DNA from: Actinomadura kijaniata NBRC 14229
GTDB lineage: Bacteria > Actinomycetota > Actinomycetes > Streptosporangiales > Streptosporangiaceae
Assembly: GCF_001552175.1 (NCBI RefSeq)
Contig: NZ_BCQR01000037.1
Coordinates: 1-64,000, forward strand
DNA: 64,000 nt
Reading direction: 5' to 3'
Position numbers and translations under genes: made by a program
Notes under the pieces: model-generated
The model's input: only the letters and a program-made list of their open reading frames with translations
The model's database searches: none
What the model was told of the DNA's origin: nothing
In this document: one piece after another, positions 25,457 through 33,915 of the stretch
Numbering within the stretch: the stretch's first letter is position 1
Layout: each line of letters starts with the position of its first letter

Positions 25457-26640
25457 GCCCCTCCCCCGCCGGGACCGTCAACCCCCCGTCCCGCCACGCG
25501 TCGGGGCACCACTGGACGGCTGTCCGGCTCGCCCTGGGAACCGCGTCGGCCCTGGGGATCTCCCGCTTCGCCTACGGCCTGCTCCTGCCCGCCATGCAGG
25601 AGGACCTGCGCTGGACGCTGGCCGAGGCCGGCGGGATGGGCACGGCCAACGGGCTCGGCTACCTGCTCGGCGCGCTGGCGACCGCGGCGATCGTCCGCCG
25701 CCGGGGCACCGCCACCGCCTTCCGCGCGGGGATGGTGCTCACGGCCGTGTCGCTGGCCGCCACCGTCGTCAGCGACGCCTACGCGGCGCTGCTGGCCGCG
25801 CGGGTCCTCGCCGGGGCGACCGGAGCGGTCGTGTTCGTCAGCGGCGGGGTGATCGCCTCGCGTATCGCCGCCCGCGCCGGCTCCGGCCTGCCCATCACCG
25901 TGTACTTCGCCGGGACGGGGCTGGGAATCGTGCTCAGCGGCGCGGCCATCCCGGCGCTGGGCGAGCACTGGCGCCCGGCCTGGCTCGGCCTGGCCGTCGC
26001 CGCCGCGCTGGCGACCGCGGTGAGCTGGACCGCGGCGAGCACCGAGGACGACGCGCGGGACGCGGGCCCCGGCCGCGCCCGGATGCGGCCCCTGTGGAGA
26101 CCGGCCCTCGCCTACCTGCTGTTCGCCACCGGGTACATCACCTACATCACGTTCCTGTCCGCCTACCTGGCCTACCGGAACGCCTCCCTCGGGCAGGTGG
26201 TGCTCACCTGGACGGTGCTGGGCCTCGCGGTCATGGCGGCGCCCGCGCTGTGGAGCCGGCCGACCGCCCGATGGCCCGGCACGCGGGCCCTCACGACCCT
26301 GCTCGCCGTCCTGGGCGGTGGATCAGCGCTGGCGCTGGCCGCGCCCACGCCGCCGGTCATCCTGCTGTCCGCGCTGGTCTACGGGGCGACGTTCATGGGC
26401 GTCCCCGCCGCCGTCACCGCCCTCATCAAGACCCGCACCGCCCCCGCCGACTGGACCGCCACGCTGGCGGCGTTCACCACGGTGTTCGCCGCCGGGCAGA
26501 CGGCCGGGCCCTGGATCGCGGGCCTGGTCGCCGACCGCACCTCCACCGAGGCCGCCCTCGCCTGGACCGCGATCCTGTGCCTCGCGGCGGCCCTGATCGC
26601 CGCCGGACACCGCGAGCGCCCCGCACCACGGCGGCCATGA
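25453..26640 (+). CDS. MFS transporter, YbfB/YjiJ family
   Basis: 395 aa from GTG 25453, overlapping the hydrolase stop by 4 nt. Twelve hydrophobic segments. The beginning LALGTASALGISRFAYGLLL and the MGTANGLGYLLGAL segment are diagnostic for the YbfB/YjiJ MFS group. Export of a small toxic compound, perhaps the substrate or product of the coupled hydrolase, would make sense. The stop is followed 45 nt later by another hydrolase gene. Confidence 0.9.
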   Translation: MSPSPAGTVNPPSRHASGHHWTAVRLALGTASALGISRFAYGLLLPAMQEDLRWTLAEAGGMGTANGLGYLLGALATAAIVRRRGTATAFRAGMVLTAVSLAATVVSDAYAALLAARVLAGATGAVVFVSGGVIASRIAARAGSGLPITVYFAGTGLGIVLSGAAIPALGEHWRPAWLGLAVAAALATAVSWTAASTEDDARDAGPGRARMRPLWRPALAYLLFATGYITYITFLSAYLAYRNASLGQVVLTWTVLGLAVMAAPALWSRPTARWPGTRALTTLLAVLGGGSALALAAPTPPVILLSALVYGATFMGVPAAVTALIKTRTAPADWTATLAAFTTVFAAGQTAGPWIAGLVADRTSTEAALAWTAILCLAAALIAAGHRERPAPRRP

Positions 26641-26685
26641 CCCCCCTCCCCCGGACAACGACCGAAGAGAACAGGAAGACGAACG

Positions 26686-27360
26686 ATGGCGAACTTCGTG
26701 CTCATCCCCGGGATGTGCCACGGCGGCTGGTGCTTCGAGGAGCTCAGCGGGCGGTTGCGCGCCCAAGGCCACACCGTCCACCCGCTGACGCTCACTGGAC
26801 TCAGCGAACGCAGCCACCTGCTGCCCGGCGCGGTCAACCTCGACACCCACATCCAGGACGTCACCGCCGTGCTGGAGGCGGAGAACCTACGCGACGCGGT
26901 GCTGGTCGGCCACAGCTACGGAGGCATGGTGATCACCGGCGCCGCCGACCGCGCGCCCGACCGCGTCGCCTCCCTGGTGTACCTGGACGCCGTCGTGCCC
27001 CAGCACGGCGACTCCTGCTGGATCCTGGTCACGGAACAGGAGCGGAAGTGGTACACCGACGTGGTGGACACCGGCTACGCGGTACGGCCGCTGCCGTTCT
27101 TCGACCCGCGCGCCACCCCTCATCCGCTCGCCTCGCTGCTCCAGCCGCTCCGGCTGACGGGCGACCTCTCGCACCTCCGGCGCAGGGTCTACGTGTACGC
27201 GACGGGATGGGACGGCCCGTCCCCGTTCACCTCCGTCTACCAGCGGCTGCGAGAGAACCCCGCCTGGAGCACGCACGCCCTGGCCGGAGGCCACAACCTC
27301 ATGCGCGACGCGCCCCAGGACCTGGCCCGGATCCTGCTGGAGGTCGCCGAACCCCGTTGA
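26686..27360 (+). CDS. Alpha/beta hydrolase, esterase EstC-like
   Basis: 224 aa. IPGMCHGGWCFEELSGRLRA (oxyanion), nucleophile VGHSYGGMVITG, acid near LVYLDAVVP and a C-terminal histidine in LAGGHNLMRDAP. The pattern equals the HNL/salicylate-esterase-like small hydrolases. It lies 45 nt downstream of the MFS gene and may be the third gene of the same operon. A hairpin follows its stop. Confidence 0.88.
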   Translation: MANFVLIPGMCHGGWCFEELSGRLRAQGHTVHPLTLTGLSERSHLLPGAVNLDTHIQDVTAVLEAENLRDAVLVGHSYGGMVITGAADRAPDRVASLVYLDAVVPQHGDSCWILVTEQERKWYTDVVDTGYAVRPLPFFDPRATPHPLASLLQPLRLTGDLSHLRRRVYVYATGWDGPSPFTSVYQRLRENPAWSTHALAGGHNLMRDAPQDLARILLEVAEPR

Positions 27361-27364
27361 TCAT

Positions 27365-27383
27365 GGGTCGGGATCCCCGGCCC
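27365..27383 (+). terminator. Small terminator-like hairpin
   Basis: GGGTCGGG and CCCGGCCC arms (one G-T pair) around a three-base loop, 5 nt after the hydrolase stop, followed by a pyrimidine-rich TTCCTTTAC. Confidence 0.55.
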
Positions 27384-27730
27384 GCTTCCTTTACGTTGTA
27401 GATCACTAAGTGGACGTCCGTCACCCGCGCGTCCGGGCACGACCACGCCCCGGACCCGTTCGCCGAATCGACGTCCCAGATCATGAACCGTTCCCCATCG
27501 GCCGCCATCTCACCGAAGAAGAGGGTGGCCACGGACGGGTCCCGACCGATTCGGCGGTCGGCGTACGGCGGTCATCTCGGACGCGCGGGAAGCGGGCCGG
27601 CGGGAAGAACAGCGCCCCCGGCTCCCCGCCCTCCACACATGACCATCGGGCCGGGCGATCCGGGGACGACGGCATCACGGAGCCCACCGGGTCCGGCCCA
27701 CCGCTGCGCGGCAGAAGGGACCACCGCGAA
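27384..27730. other. Gap, likely leader of the next gene
   Basis: Begins with an AT-richer stretch (TACGTTGTAGATCACTAAG) that could carry a promoter. Open frames run through it into the next gene, but the codon use becomes gene-like only from ATG 27731. Confidence 0.5.
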
Positions 27731-28264
27731 ATGGCCGAACTCGACAAGGACCGGCCCGTCGACCAGAACGGGCACGGTCCGGCGCCCGACCCGAGGACGG
27801 AGGACCGCGGGCCCCGGCGGTCCCGGCGGGCCGCGGTCGGCAGGACGCTCCTCCTCTACTGGGTGCCGCCGCTCCTCGTCGCCGTGCTCCTGATCGCGCT
27901 GGACCTCCTGGGCCACGACGTCCTGGCGGTGCTGCCCGACGTCGACATGCCCGACTGGCTGTGGACCGTGATCAGGGTGCTGGTGGTCGTCGCGGCCGGG
28001 GCCGGCACCTACTCCATATACGAGGACATGCGCGGCCGGGGCACCGAGAAGAGGACGGACGACGCCTCCGGCTCCGATGAGCAGACCGTCAGGGCCGTGG
28101 CGGCCGACCGCAAGCAGGGCATGACCCTGGACGAGGTCGCGCGGTGGGTCCAGGACGCGTCCAGCGCCCGGCTGCCCGGCGACACGGTCGTCAAGGTCGA
28201 CACCACCTGGCGGGAGACCATCCGCGAGCTCACCGCCGACTCCCCTCGCGGCACCGCCGAGTGA
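27731..28264 (+). CDS. Hypothetical membrane protein with two helices
   Basis: 177 aa from ATG 27731 (GAAGGGA about 11 nt upstream). A charged N-terminal tail is followed by two hydrophobic helices (about residues 42-62 and 75-95), then a soluble C-terminal region with a helix (TLDEVARWVQDASSARLPGD). I do not recognise the family. It is 36 nt upstream of another hypothetical gene on the same strand. Confidence 0.65.
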   Translation: MAELDKDRPVDQNGHGPAPDPRTEDRGPRRSRRAAVGRTLLLYWVPPLLVAVLLIALDLLGHDVLAVLPDVDMPDWLWTVIRVLVVVAAGAGTYSIYEDMRGRGTEKRTDDASGSDEQTVRAVAADRKQGMTLDEVARWVQDASSARLPGDTVVKVDTTWRETIRELTADSPRGTAE

Positions 28265-28300
28265 CACGGCGGGGGAACCGGTCGTCGGTAGCCTGCCGTC

Positions 28301-28759
28301 ATGGACGACAAGCCGGGTGGATACGACGAACGAACCCTGATCGCCGACGGCTTCGGACGCGTGCACGTCGAGCTCGACCGGAACGACGGGCCGTTCAAGG
28401 GTCTCGCCGATGTCGACGGTGTGCCGCACTACTTCGAACGCCTGGGCTTCGACGCCCTTGAGGACCCCTACGCCGTCTGGCCCGCGGGCGAGGAGGCGGT
28501 GGCGATGGAACGCGAGCAGTGGTCGATCTACATCAGATGGCTGCGCCGTCATGAGGCGGGAGAGGCCGACCACGACAGCCACCCGGGCACCGGAGGCGTC
28601 GACGCGCGGTACGACGAACTGGAATCGCTGCTGGCGCCCCACCGCCGGGCGCCGGCGGACGCGCGACGGCTCATGGCCAGATGGCGGTTCGACGACGGTG
28701 ACGAGCGCTACCGGTTCGACGGCATCGACCAGTGGGTCCGGTGGGATCCGGTCGGGTGA
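28301..28759 (+). CDS. Hypothetical protein
   Basis: 152 aa, acidic, no signal peptide or membrane segment. Contains GFGRVHVELDRNDGPFKGL, YAVWPAGEEAVAMEREQWSI and a C-terminal LMARWRFDDGDERYRFDGID. Codon use is good throughout and the spacing to the previous gene suggests co-transcription. Family not recognised. Confidence 0.65.
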   Translation: MDDKPGGYDERTLIADGFGRVHVELDRNDGPFKGLADVDGVPHYFERLGFDALEDPYAVWPAGEEAVAMEREQWSIYIRWLRRHEAGEADHDSHPGTGGVDARYDELESLLAPHRRAPADARRLMARWRFDDGDERYRFDGIDQWVRWDPVG

Positions 28760-28792
28760 GGCGGTGCCGGAGGCCGGTGCGCGGCCCGGCGT

Positions 28793-29236
28793 TCAGGACG
28801 CCTTGCGCCAGCCCTCCTGGCAGGCCGCCATGAAGGCCCGGCGGCCGGCGGGGAACTTCCCGCCCTCCTTGACGCCCTGCTCGTAGGACGTGGCGCAGAA
28901 GTTCGGGGGCGGGTCGTCGCCCATGGTCGCGCGCATGCCCGCGGCCATCTCGACCATGGTGCGGAACGTGTAGCGCTTGCCCTCCGGATCGATCATCACG
29001 ATCTCCCGGCTGTCGCTGATCTCCGGCTTGGTGGGCCTGGGCCGGGGCGAGGCGGTGGAGGTGCCGGTGGTCGCCGTGGTCGTCGGCGGCGCCGTCGCGG
29101 CGGCCGTCCCCGGCGCGGACGCGCTCGTCGACGGCGCGGCCGGGCCGCCCTTGGGCCCGTCCTCGCCACCGCCGCAGGCCGCCGAGCCGAGGAGGAGGGC
29201 GCCGAGGGCCGCCACGATCGCGGTCTTGGAGGTCAC
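28793..29236 (-). CDS. Putative lipoprotein
   Basis: 147 aa from GTG 29236 with GGAG 6 nt upstream. A hydrophobic signal segment (IVAALGALLLGSAAC) ends in a Cys followed by Gly-Gly, a slightly atypical lipobox. Next comes a Ser/Thr/Ala/Pro-rich linker (about residues 25-75) as in actinomycete cell-envelope proteins, then a compact C-terminal region with two cysteines (PPPNFCATSYEQGVKEGGKF, AFMAACQEGWR). Likely exported and membrane-anchored. Function unknown. Confidence 0.7.
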   Translation of the reverse strand: MTSKTAIVAALGALLLGSAACGGGEDGPKGGPAAPSTSASAPGTAAATAPPTTTATTGTSTASPRPRPTKPEISDSREIVMIDPEGKRYTFRTMVEMAAGMRATMGDDPPPNFCATSYEQGVKEGGKFPAGRRAFMAACQEGWRKAS

Positions 29237-29357
29237 GTCGGCTCCAGGGGGCAGATAGCGGTCATCGGGGTCGGACCCTAACAGAACCCCTCCCGGGCCA
29301 TCGCGGGGAGACGTACTCGGCAACCCCTGGGAACTCGGGAGGCGGGCCGGGCACCGC

Positions 29358-30029
29358 TCACACGGGGCGTGCCAGGATCCAGCCGCCCTCCTCGTCGAGG
29401 AAGCGGTCCAGCGCCAGTCCGGACTCCCCCAGGACGGCGGGCAGCTCCTCGTCGCCGAACCGGCGGGACGTGAACGAATGCGTCCACCGGCGGCCGTCCA
29501 GGCGGTACTCGATCGTGGCGGACACGACGTCCTCGCTGTGGCGCACGACGTCGTACATCCGGAACCGTCCCCCGCCGCTCGACCACTCGCGCGGACCCGC
29601 GTCCCGGTGGAACGCGGGCGGCTGCCGCTGCACGATGACGACGCCGTCCGGTGCGACGTGCCGCCGGCACGCGTCCAGCAGCGGCCGCCGCTCCCCGCCG
29701 TACTCGATGATGTACGACATCAGCAGCACCCCGTCGAACGCGCGCCCCAGGTCCAGGTCCTGGATGGGCGAGCACACCGTCTCCGCGCCGCTGATCCGCG
29801 CCAGCATCCCGGCCGACGCGTCCACCGCCACCACCGGATGCCCGAGGGCCAGCAGCGGGTGGGTGACCCGGCCGGCGCCCGCGCCGAGCTCCAGGATCGT
29901 CCCGCCCGGCCCCACCGCCCCGTGCACGAGCGCCGCGCTCTCCTCGTCGGGCGGAACCGCGGCGTAGTACTCGACCGCCGATCCGTCGGGAGCGATCTCC
30001 CCCGGCCCGGTGCCGTGCATGTCCCTCAC
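29358..30029 (-). CDS. Class I SAM-dependent methyltransferase
   Basis: 223 aa from GTG 30029 (ATG 30020 is an alternative). Motif I TILELGAGAGRVTHPLLALG, motif II VVAVDASAGMLARI, motif III FDGVLLMSYIIEYGG and a later beta-rich part. The N-terminal AVEYYAAVPPDEESAALV is shared with small actinobacterial methyltransferases. No motif reveals the acceptor. Monocistronic. Confidence 0.88.
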   Translation of the reverse strand: MRDMHGTGPGEIAPDGSAVEYYAAVPPDEESAALVHGAVGPGGTILELGAGAGRVTHPLLALGHPVVAVDASAGMLARISGAETVCSPIQDLDLGRAFDGVLLMSYIIEYGGERRPLLDACRRHVAPDGVVIVQRQPPAFHRDAGPREWSSGGGRFRMYDVVRHSEDVVSATIEYRLDGRRWTHSFTSRRFGDEELPAVLGESGLALDRFLDEEGGWILARPV

Positions 30030-30156
30030 CGTCCCCGCGCGTGTGCCGGAACGCTCATGCTCAGCGATCCGGGAGGCCCTGTCCAGGCCGACGGCGCTCC
30101 CGCAGGACGGCAGAGGTCCCGGCGGGTGGAACCGGGCCTCTCCCCCACGGATGCGC

Positions 30157-30984
30157 CTAGGGGCACGCCTGCCGGGCCGCCGGGAGGTCGAGCGCCTTGC
30201 GGATGGAGCTGAGTCCGAGACGCTTGGTGCGCGCGCAGAACTTCTTCAGCGGCAGCTCGTACTCGGCGTGGAACACCGGCTTGCCCGCTTTGATGAACGG
30301 CTTCAGCGCGTCGCACTCGTCGTACTGCGCGCACTGCTCGTTCACCGCGAAGTCCATGACGCCCACCAGCTGGGGGATCTGGTCCAGGTCGTTCTTCAGC
30401 CCGATGGCCAGCCCGCGCCTGTGCGCCTCCTCGGCCAGCATCCGGTTGAACGCCAGCTGGTGCGCGGCGGTCAGCGGGAACCCGGTGTCGTGCTTGTAGC
30501 CGTCCATCCAGTCGGGCTCGACCCCGTCGAACCCCTTCTTCTTGCACTGGTCCAGCCGCGCCGCCCAGACCGGCCGCACGACGTCGATCCGCCGGATGTC
30601 GACCCAGCGCTCGTCCTCCCAGCCCTGCACCTTCTTGCCGAGGACGTTCTTGGGGAACCGCTTGAAGTCCGGCCGCCACGTCTCGGCCGACCCGATCGCG
30701 GTGTAGCAGATGACCTTCCGCCCCGCCCGGTGCAGCGTGGCGACGGTCTTGGCGGAGGTCTCGAACAGGTCCACGTCGTACACGGCGGCGCGAACGGACG
30801 TGTCGACCTTCCCGCTGAGCTGCCACTGCCACGACACCCCGGCCTTCGGACGCCACCACGACCCCGCCTGGGCCTGCTGCCCCGCGGGCGCCCGCCCGTT
30901 GGACGGGAGTGCCGTCACGTTCGCGCTGCATGCCACGGCCGTCAGCGCCACCGCGCCGAGCCAGCCCGCCAAAAAGATCTTCAC
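30157..30984 (-). CDS. Endo-alpha-1,4-polygalactosaminidase-like GH114 protein
   Basis: 275 aa from GTG 30984. An N-terminal signal peptide or lipoprotein signal (GAVALTAVACSANV). Then WWRPKAGVSWQWQLSGKVD, VYDVDLFETSAKTVATLH, VICYTAIGSAETWRPDF, GFDGVEPDWMDGY and YHAEYELP-like FHAEYELPLKKF. These are the landmarks of GH114, whose founding member cleaves galactosaminogalactan. The conserved acidic residues in FDGVEPDWMDG are intact. Expected to act outside the cell, possibly on a fungal or bacterial exopolysaccharide. Confidence 0.88.
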   Translation of the reverse strand: MKIFLAGWLGAVALTAVACSANVTALPSNGRAPAGQQAQAGSWWRPKAGVSWQWQLSGKVDTSVRAAVYDVDLFETSAKTVATLHRAGRKVICYTAIGSAETWRPDFKRFPKNVLGKKVQGWEDERWVDIRRIDVVRPVWAARLDQCKKKGFDGVEPDWMDGYKHDTGFPLTAAHQLAFNRMLAEEAHRRGLAIGLKNDLDQIPQLVGVMDFAVNEQCAQYDECDALKPFIKAGKPVFHAEYELPLKKFCARTKRLGLSSIRKALDLPAARQACP

Positions 30985-31109
30985 ATCGCCCCATCCTGCC
31001 CGGTTCGCCGGGAACGAGAGGAGGTTTTCCGGCATCTTCCGACCCGCAAGGGGGGCGGACAAGGGGAACACCCCGAACAGAATCGTCGTCTCGACGGTCC
31101 GTTCGCGGA

Positions 31110-31535
31110 TCACGTGAAACGCAGAAGAGGCTGGGTGTGGGCCCGACGCCCCGCCTTGCCCGGCGGCGGACATGTGAAGGAAGTGGCGGCGGGAACGCCC
31201 CCGGTGGAGAGCATCAGGTCGGCCGCGGCGGCGAGACGGTCGGCGCGGCCGCCCGGCAGCGCGTCGGGACCGGCCAGGTATTCGGTGTAGGCCTCGAACT
31301 GGGCGGTGCCGCACAGGGTGAGCGCGAGCGTGTGCGGCTCGGCCCCCGGCGGCAGCTCTCCGGCCTTCCGGCACTCCCTCAGGTAGCGGGCGATGTCGTC
31401 CAGCGCCACGTGCGGGCCGGAGCCGCGATCGCGGTTGGCGCGCTGGTAGGCGGCGAACAGTTCCTGGTCGGCGGCCAGGGCGGCGACCAGCGGTAATGCC
31501 GCCGCGTAGAAGGCGATGCCTGACACCGAGTCCAT
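31110..31535 (-). pseudogene. TetR C-terminal domain without helix-turn-helix
   Basis: 141 codons. The protein reads as the ligand-binding half of a TetR regulator (ALPLVAALAADQELFAAYQR, LDDIARYLRECRKAGELPPG, LALTLCGTAQFEAYTEYLAG). The DNA-binding domain that should precede it is absent: upstream, in all frames up to 31663, there is no TKxRIL-type helix or YxHF motif. So the gene has lost its 5' part, or encodes a truncated non-DNA-binding protein. The next gene upstream is also damaged. Confidence 0.6.
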
Positions 31536-31662
31536 CCGGGCCGCCCGCCGTCACCGAAAGACGTCGCCCGCTCCCCCGCGAGTGTGAGTGGTGCGGCACG
31601 CGGGTGTCCCACACCGGGCGAAGAGCGCGCCCGCGGCGGCGGATGCCCGTCGGCTCTCCGGC

Positions 31663-32349
31663 TCAGCGGCGCGGGTCGTGCGTCAGGGCGTAGGACCGGC
31701 CGATCAGGTCGGCCATCGCCCGCTGGAAATCGAGGCGCCGCTGCTCGCTCCAGCCTTCGGTCAGCCGGTCGAAGACCTGCTCCTGCCGGTCATGCGCGCG
31801 CTCCAACATCGCCCACCCGGACGGGGTGACCGTCATCTGGCGTCGGCGACCGTCCGTCGCGCTCTTGACCAGGCGGGACGCCCCGCTCTGGTCGATTCCG
31901 ATCTCGTGGGCGACGGCGTTGACCGTCGCGGCGATCCCGCGTTGGGTCAGGGAGTGCACGGCCTCGGTGACCAGGACGAGCCGCCCCCGCTCGGCGACGT
32001 CGTGGTCTGCGGCCGACGCCCTGCGCGACCAGTGCCGGACGAACGCGAACAGGAGCCGGCCCGGTCCCGCCCCGCTCTGAGGTCGGGCAGCCGGAGGGCG
32101 ACGGACGCCTTCGCACCGGTCACCCGGAACACCGTGGCCACGCGGGTGGAAGCCTCGCCCACCGACCGGACGCCGGGGTCGGGGCACCAGCCTGATCCCT
32201 GAGCGCTCCGCCCAGCCCGCGAACCGCTCGGGCGTGACCGGGCCCAGGATGACGATCGGATCGGCGACCGCCTTCGCCGACCGCTCCAGGTCACCATCGT
32301 TCACGCTCGCGTGCCACTCGTTGATGGCCGCTTCCAACGCTGCGCTCAT
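31663..32349 (-). pseudogene. Fused remains of an NTF2-like gene and a MarR-type gene
   Basis: A single 228-codon frame from ATG 32349. The first 55 residues are NTF2/SnoaL-like (AALEAAINEWHASVNDGDLE, PERFAGWAERSGIRLVPR). Then the frame changes: the expected continuation TRVATVFRVTGAKASVALRL is in another frame at about 32080-32150. Later the first frame becomes MarR-like (LFAFVRHWSRR, GIAATVNAVAHEIGIDQSGA, GRRRQMTVTPSGWAML), but the wing between SRLVKSAT and DGRRRQM is about 11 residues too short. Two adjacent genes appear to have suffered several small deletions and run together. Confidence 0.65.
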
Positions 32350-32499
32350 GGCGCGAGTCCATGCGAAACACATCTATCCCCGTTTCGCACAACGGGACCC
32401 GCGAGTGCCGGAAAGACCGGAGCCGGTCAGCGCGTTGCCGCGATCGTTTGAATGATCGACGCTCTGGTGGACGTGGTACGCCGGCCGAACGGAGCGCTC

Positions 32500-33876
32500 A
32501 TGGGTGTCAGGTCATCGGTTCGAACCCGTGGACTCACGCGCACCGCCCTGGCGGCGGCGGTCGCGGCGGCGTCGCTGGCGGCCACGGCGTCCGTGGCGCC
32601 GGCCGGCGCGGCGCCCGCCGATCCCCCCAACGTGCCGAGGCCCGTCGACCCCGGTCAGGTGACCGATTTCGCGATGTTCACCGAGGACGACAACACCAGG
32701 ATCGCCGAGCACGCCAAGGCCCTCATCCAGGCCGCGCCGAGCGGTGCGCACATCCGGCTTCCGCTGTACTACTTCACCCAGGACATCATCGTGGAGGCCC
32801 TCAGGTCGGCCCGCGGCCGTGGCGTCAAGGTCCAGGTCGTCATCAACGGCAGCGAGATCGGAATGCCGGAGTACAAGGCCCTGACGGAGGCGTTCGAGCC
32901 CTATCCCGGCGGGGCGAAGATCAAGCTGGATGTGAGGACCTGTGGTCAGCGGGTGACGGACCCCGGGGGCGGTTTCCCGACCCAGAGCGGCCGTTACATC
33001 TCCGATCGCGGGTGCGTCGCCGACCGTCAGCGCGGTGAGCAGTACTCGCGCATGCACAACAAGTTCATGACGATCGACAAGGTCCAGTTGGTGGGGGGAG
33101 GCGTCGCGCAGCACGTCGTCTACGTGGCGTCGGCCAACCTCCACGAGTGGACCTCGTACGAGAGCGCCGTCACGCTGCGGGACGCCGGGCTGTTCGACGT
33201 CTACAGCAAGTACTTCGACGACATGTACGACCTCGCCACGTCGACCGGGGACAACGACTACGGCAAGAACCACACGCCGTCCGGCGGGAAGTACCAGGTC
33301 TTCACGTTCCCGCGCAGGGAGGCCGACGGCCAGGACTTCAAGAGCGTGTCCAGGGACCCGGTCGTGACGAACCTGAAGGCGGCCAAGTGCTCCCCCGACA
33401 CCACCGGCGACGTCATCAACGTGGCGAACGCCAGGTTCGCCCGGGAGACGGTCGCGGACGCGCTGATCGCCGCGGGCCGGCGCGGCTGCACGGTCCGGGT
33501 GATCACCGGTGACACCAGGTACGAGGACGAGGAGGAGAACGAGGTCACCTACGAGGCGGTCAAGAGGCTCGCGACCAGCCCGCACATCACCGGTGGCGTC
33601 AGGGTCTGCGGGCCGGAGAACGGGATCGCGTGGATGCACGAGAAGTTCACGCAGATCAGCGAGGGCACGTCGGCCGGCCTCTACGTGGGCAGCCACAACT
33701 TCACCTACCAGGCGCTGCGGCAGCAGGACGAGAACATCCTCCGCCTGATCGGCTCCCCGCTGTACGCGCGCTACACCGACCGCTTCGAGAAGCTCCACGC
33801 CTACTGCCCGCCGGTGCGCGTGACCCCCGGTTCCCCTTCGGGGTCGGGTGTCAACGCGGTCGAGGAGGTCCAGTAG
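32500..33876 (+). CDS. Secreted phospholipase D-like protein
   Basis: 458 aa from ATG 32500 with GGAG 6 nt upstream. A signal peptide (to about residue 38, APAGAAPA) predicts export. The first HKD motif MHNKFMTID (His186) is complete. The second, MHEKFTQIS (His380), keeps His and Lys but has Ser in place of Asp. ASANLHEWTSYESAV and GSHNFTYQALRQQDENIL follow each motif as in the family. The protein should cleave or exchange phosphodiester head groups, if the Asp substitution is tolerated. Confidence 0.9.
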   Translation: MGVRSSVRTRGLTRTALAAAVAAASLAATASVAPAGAAPADPPNVPRPVDPGQVTDFAMFTEDDNTRIAEHAKALIQAAPSGAHIRLPLYYFTQDIIVEALRSARGRGVKVQVVINGSEIGMPEYKALTEAFEPYPGGAKIKLDVRTCGQRVTDPGGGFPTQSGRYISDRGCVADRQRGEQYSRMHNKFMTIDKVQLVGGGVAQHVVYVASANLHEWTSYESAVTLRDAGLFDVYSKYFDDMYDLATSTGDNDYGKNHTPSGGKYQVFTFPRREADGQDFKSVSRDPVVTNLKAAKCSPDTTGDVINVANARFARETVADALIAAGRRGCTVRVITGDTRYEDEEENEVTYEAVKRLATSPHITGGVRVCGPENGIAWMHEKFTQISEGTSAGLYVGSHNFTYQALRQQDENILRLIGSPLYARYTDRFEKLHAYCPPVRVTPGSPSGSGVNAVEEVQ

Positions 33877-33915
33877 CGGCCCCGCCCGCGAACGCCGCCG
33901 TTCCCCGCCGTCGCC

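Noticed and set aside
31588..32202. Plus-strand frame opposite the decayed regulators
   Set aside because: No ribosome site; the minus strand carries recognisable NTF2/MarR sequence.
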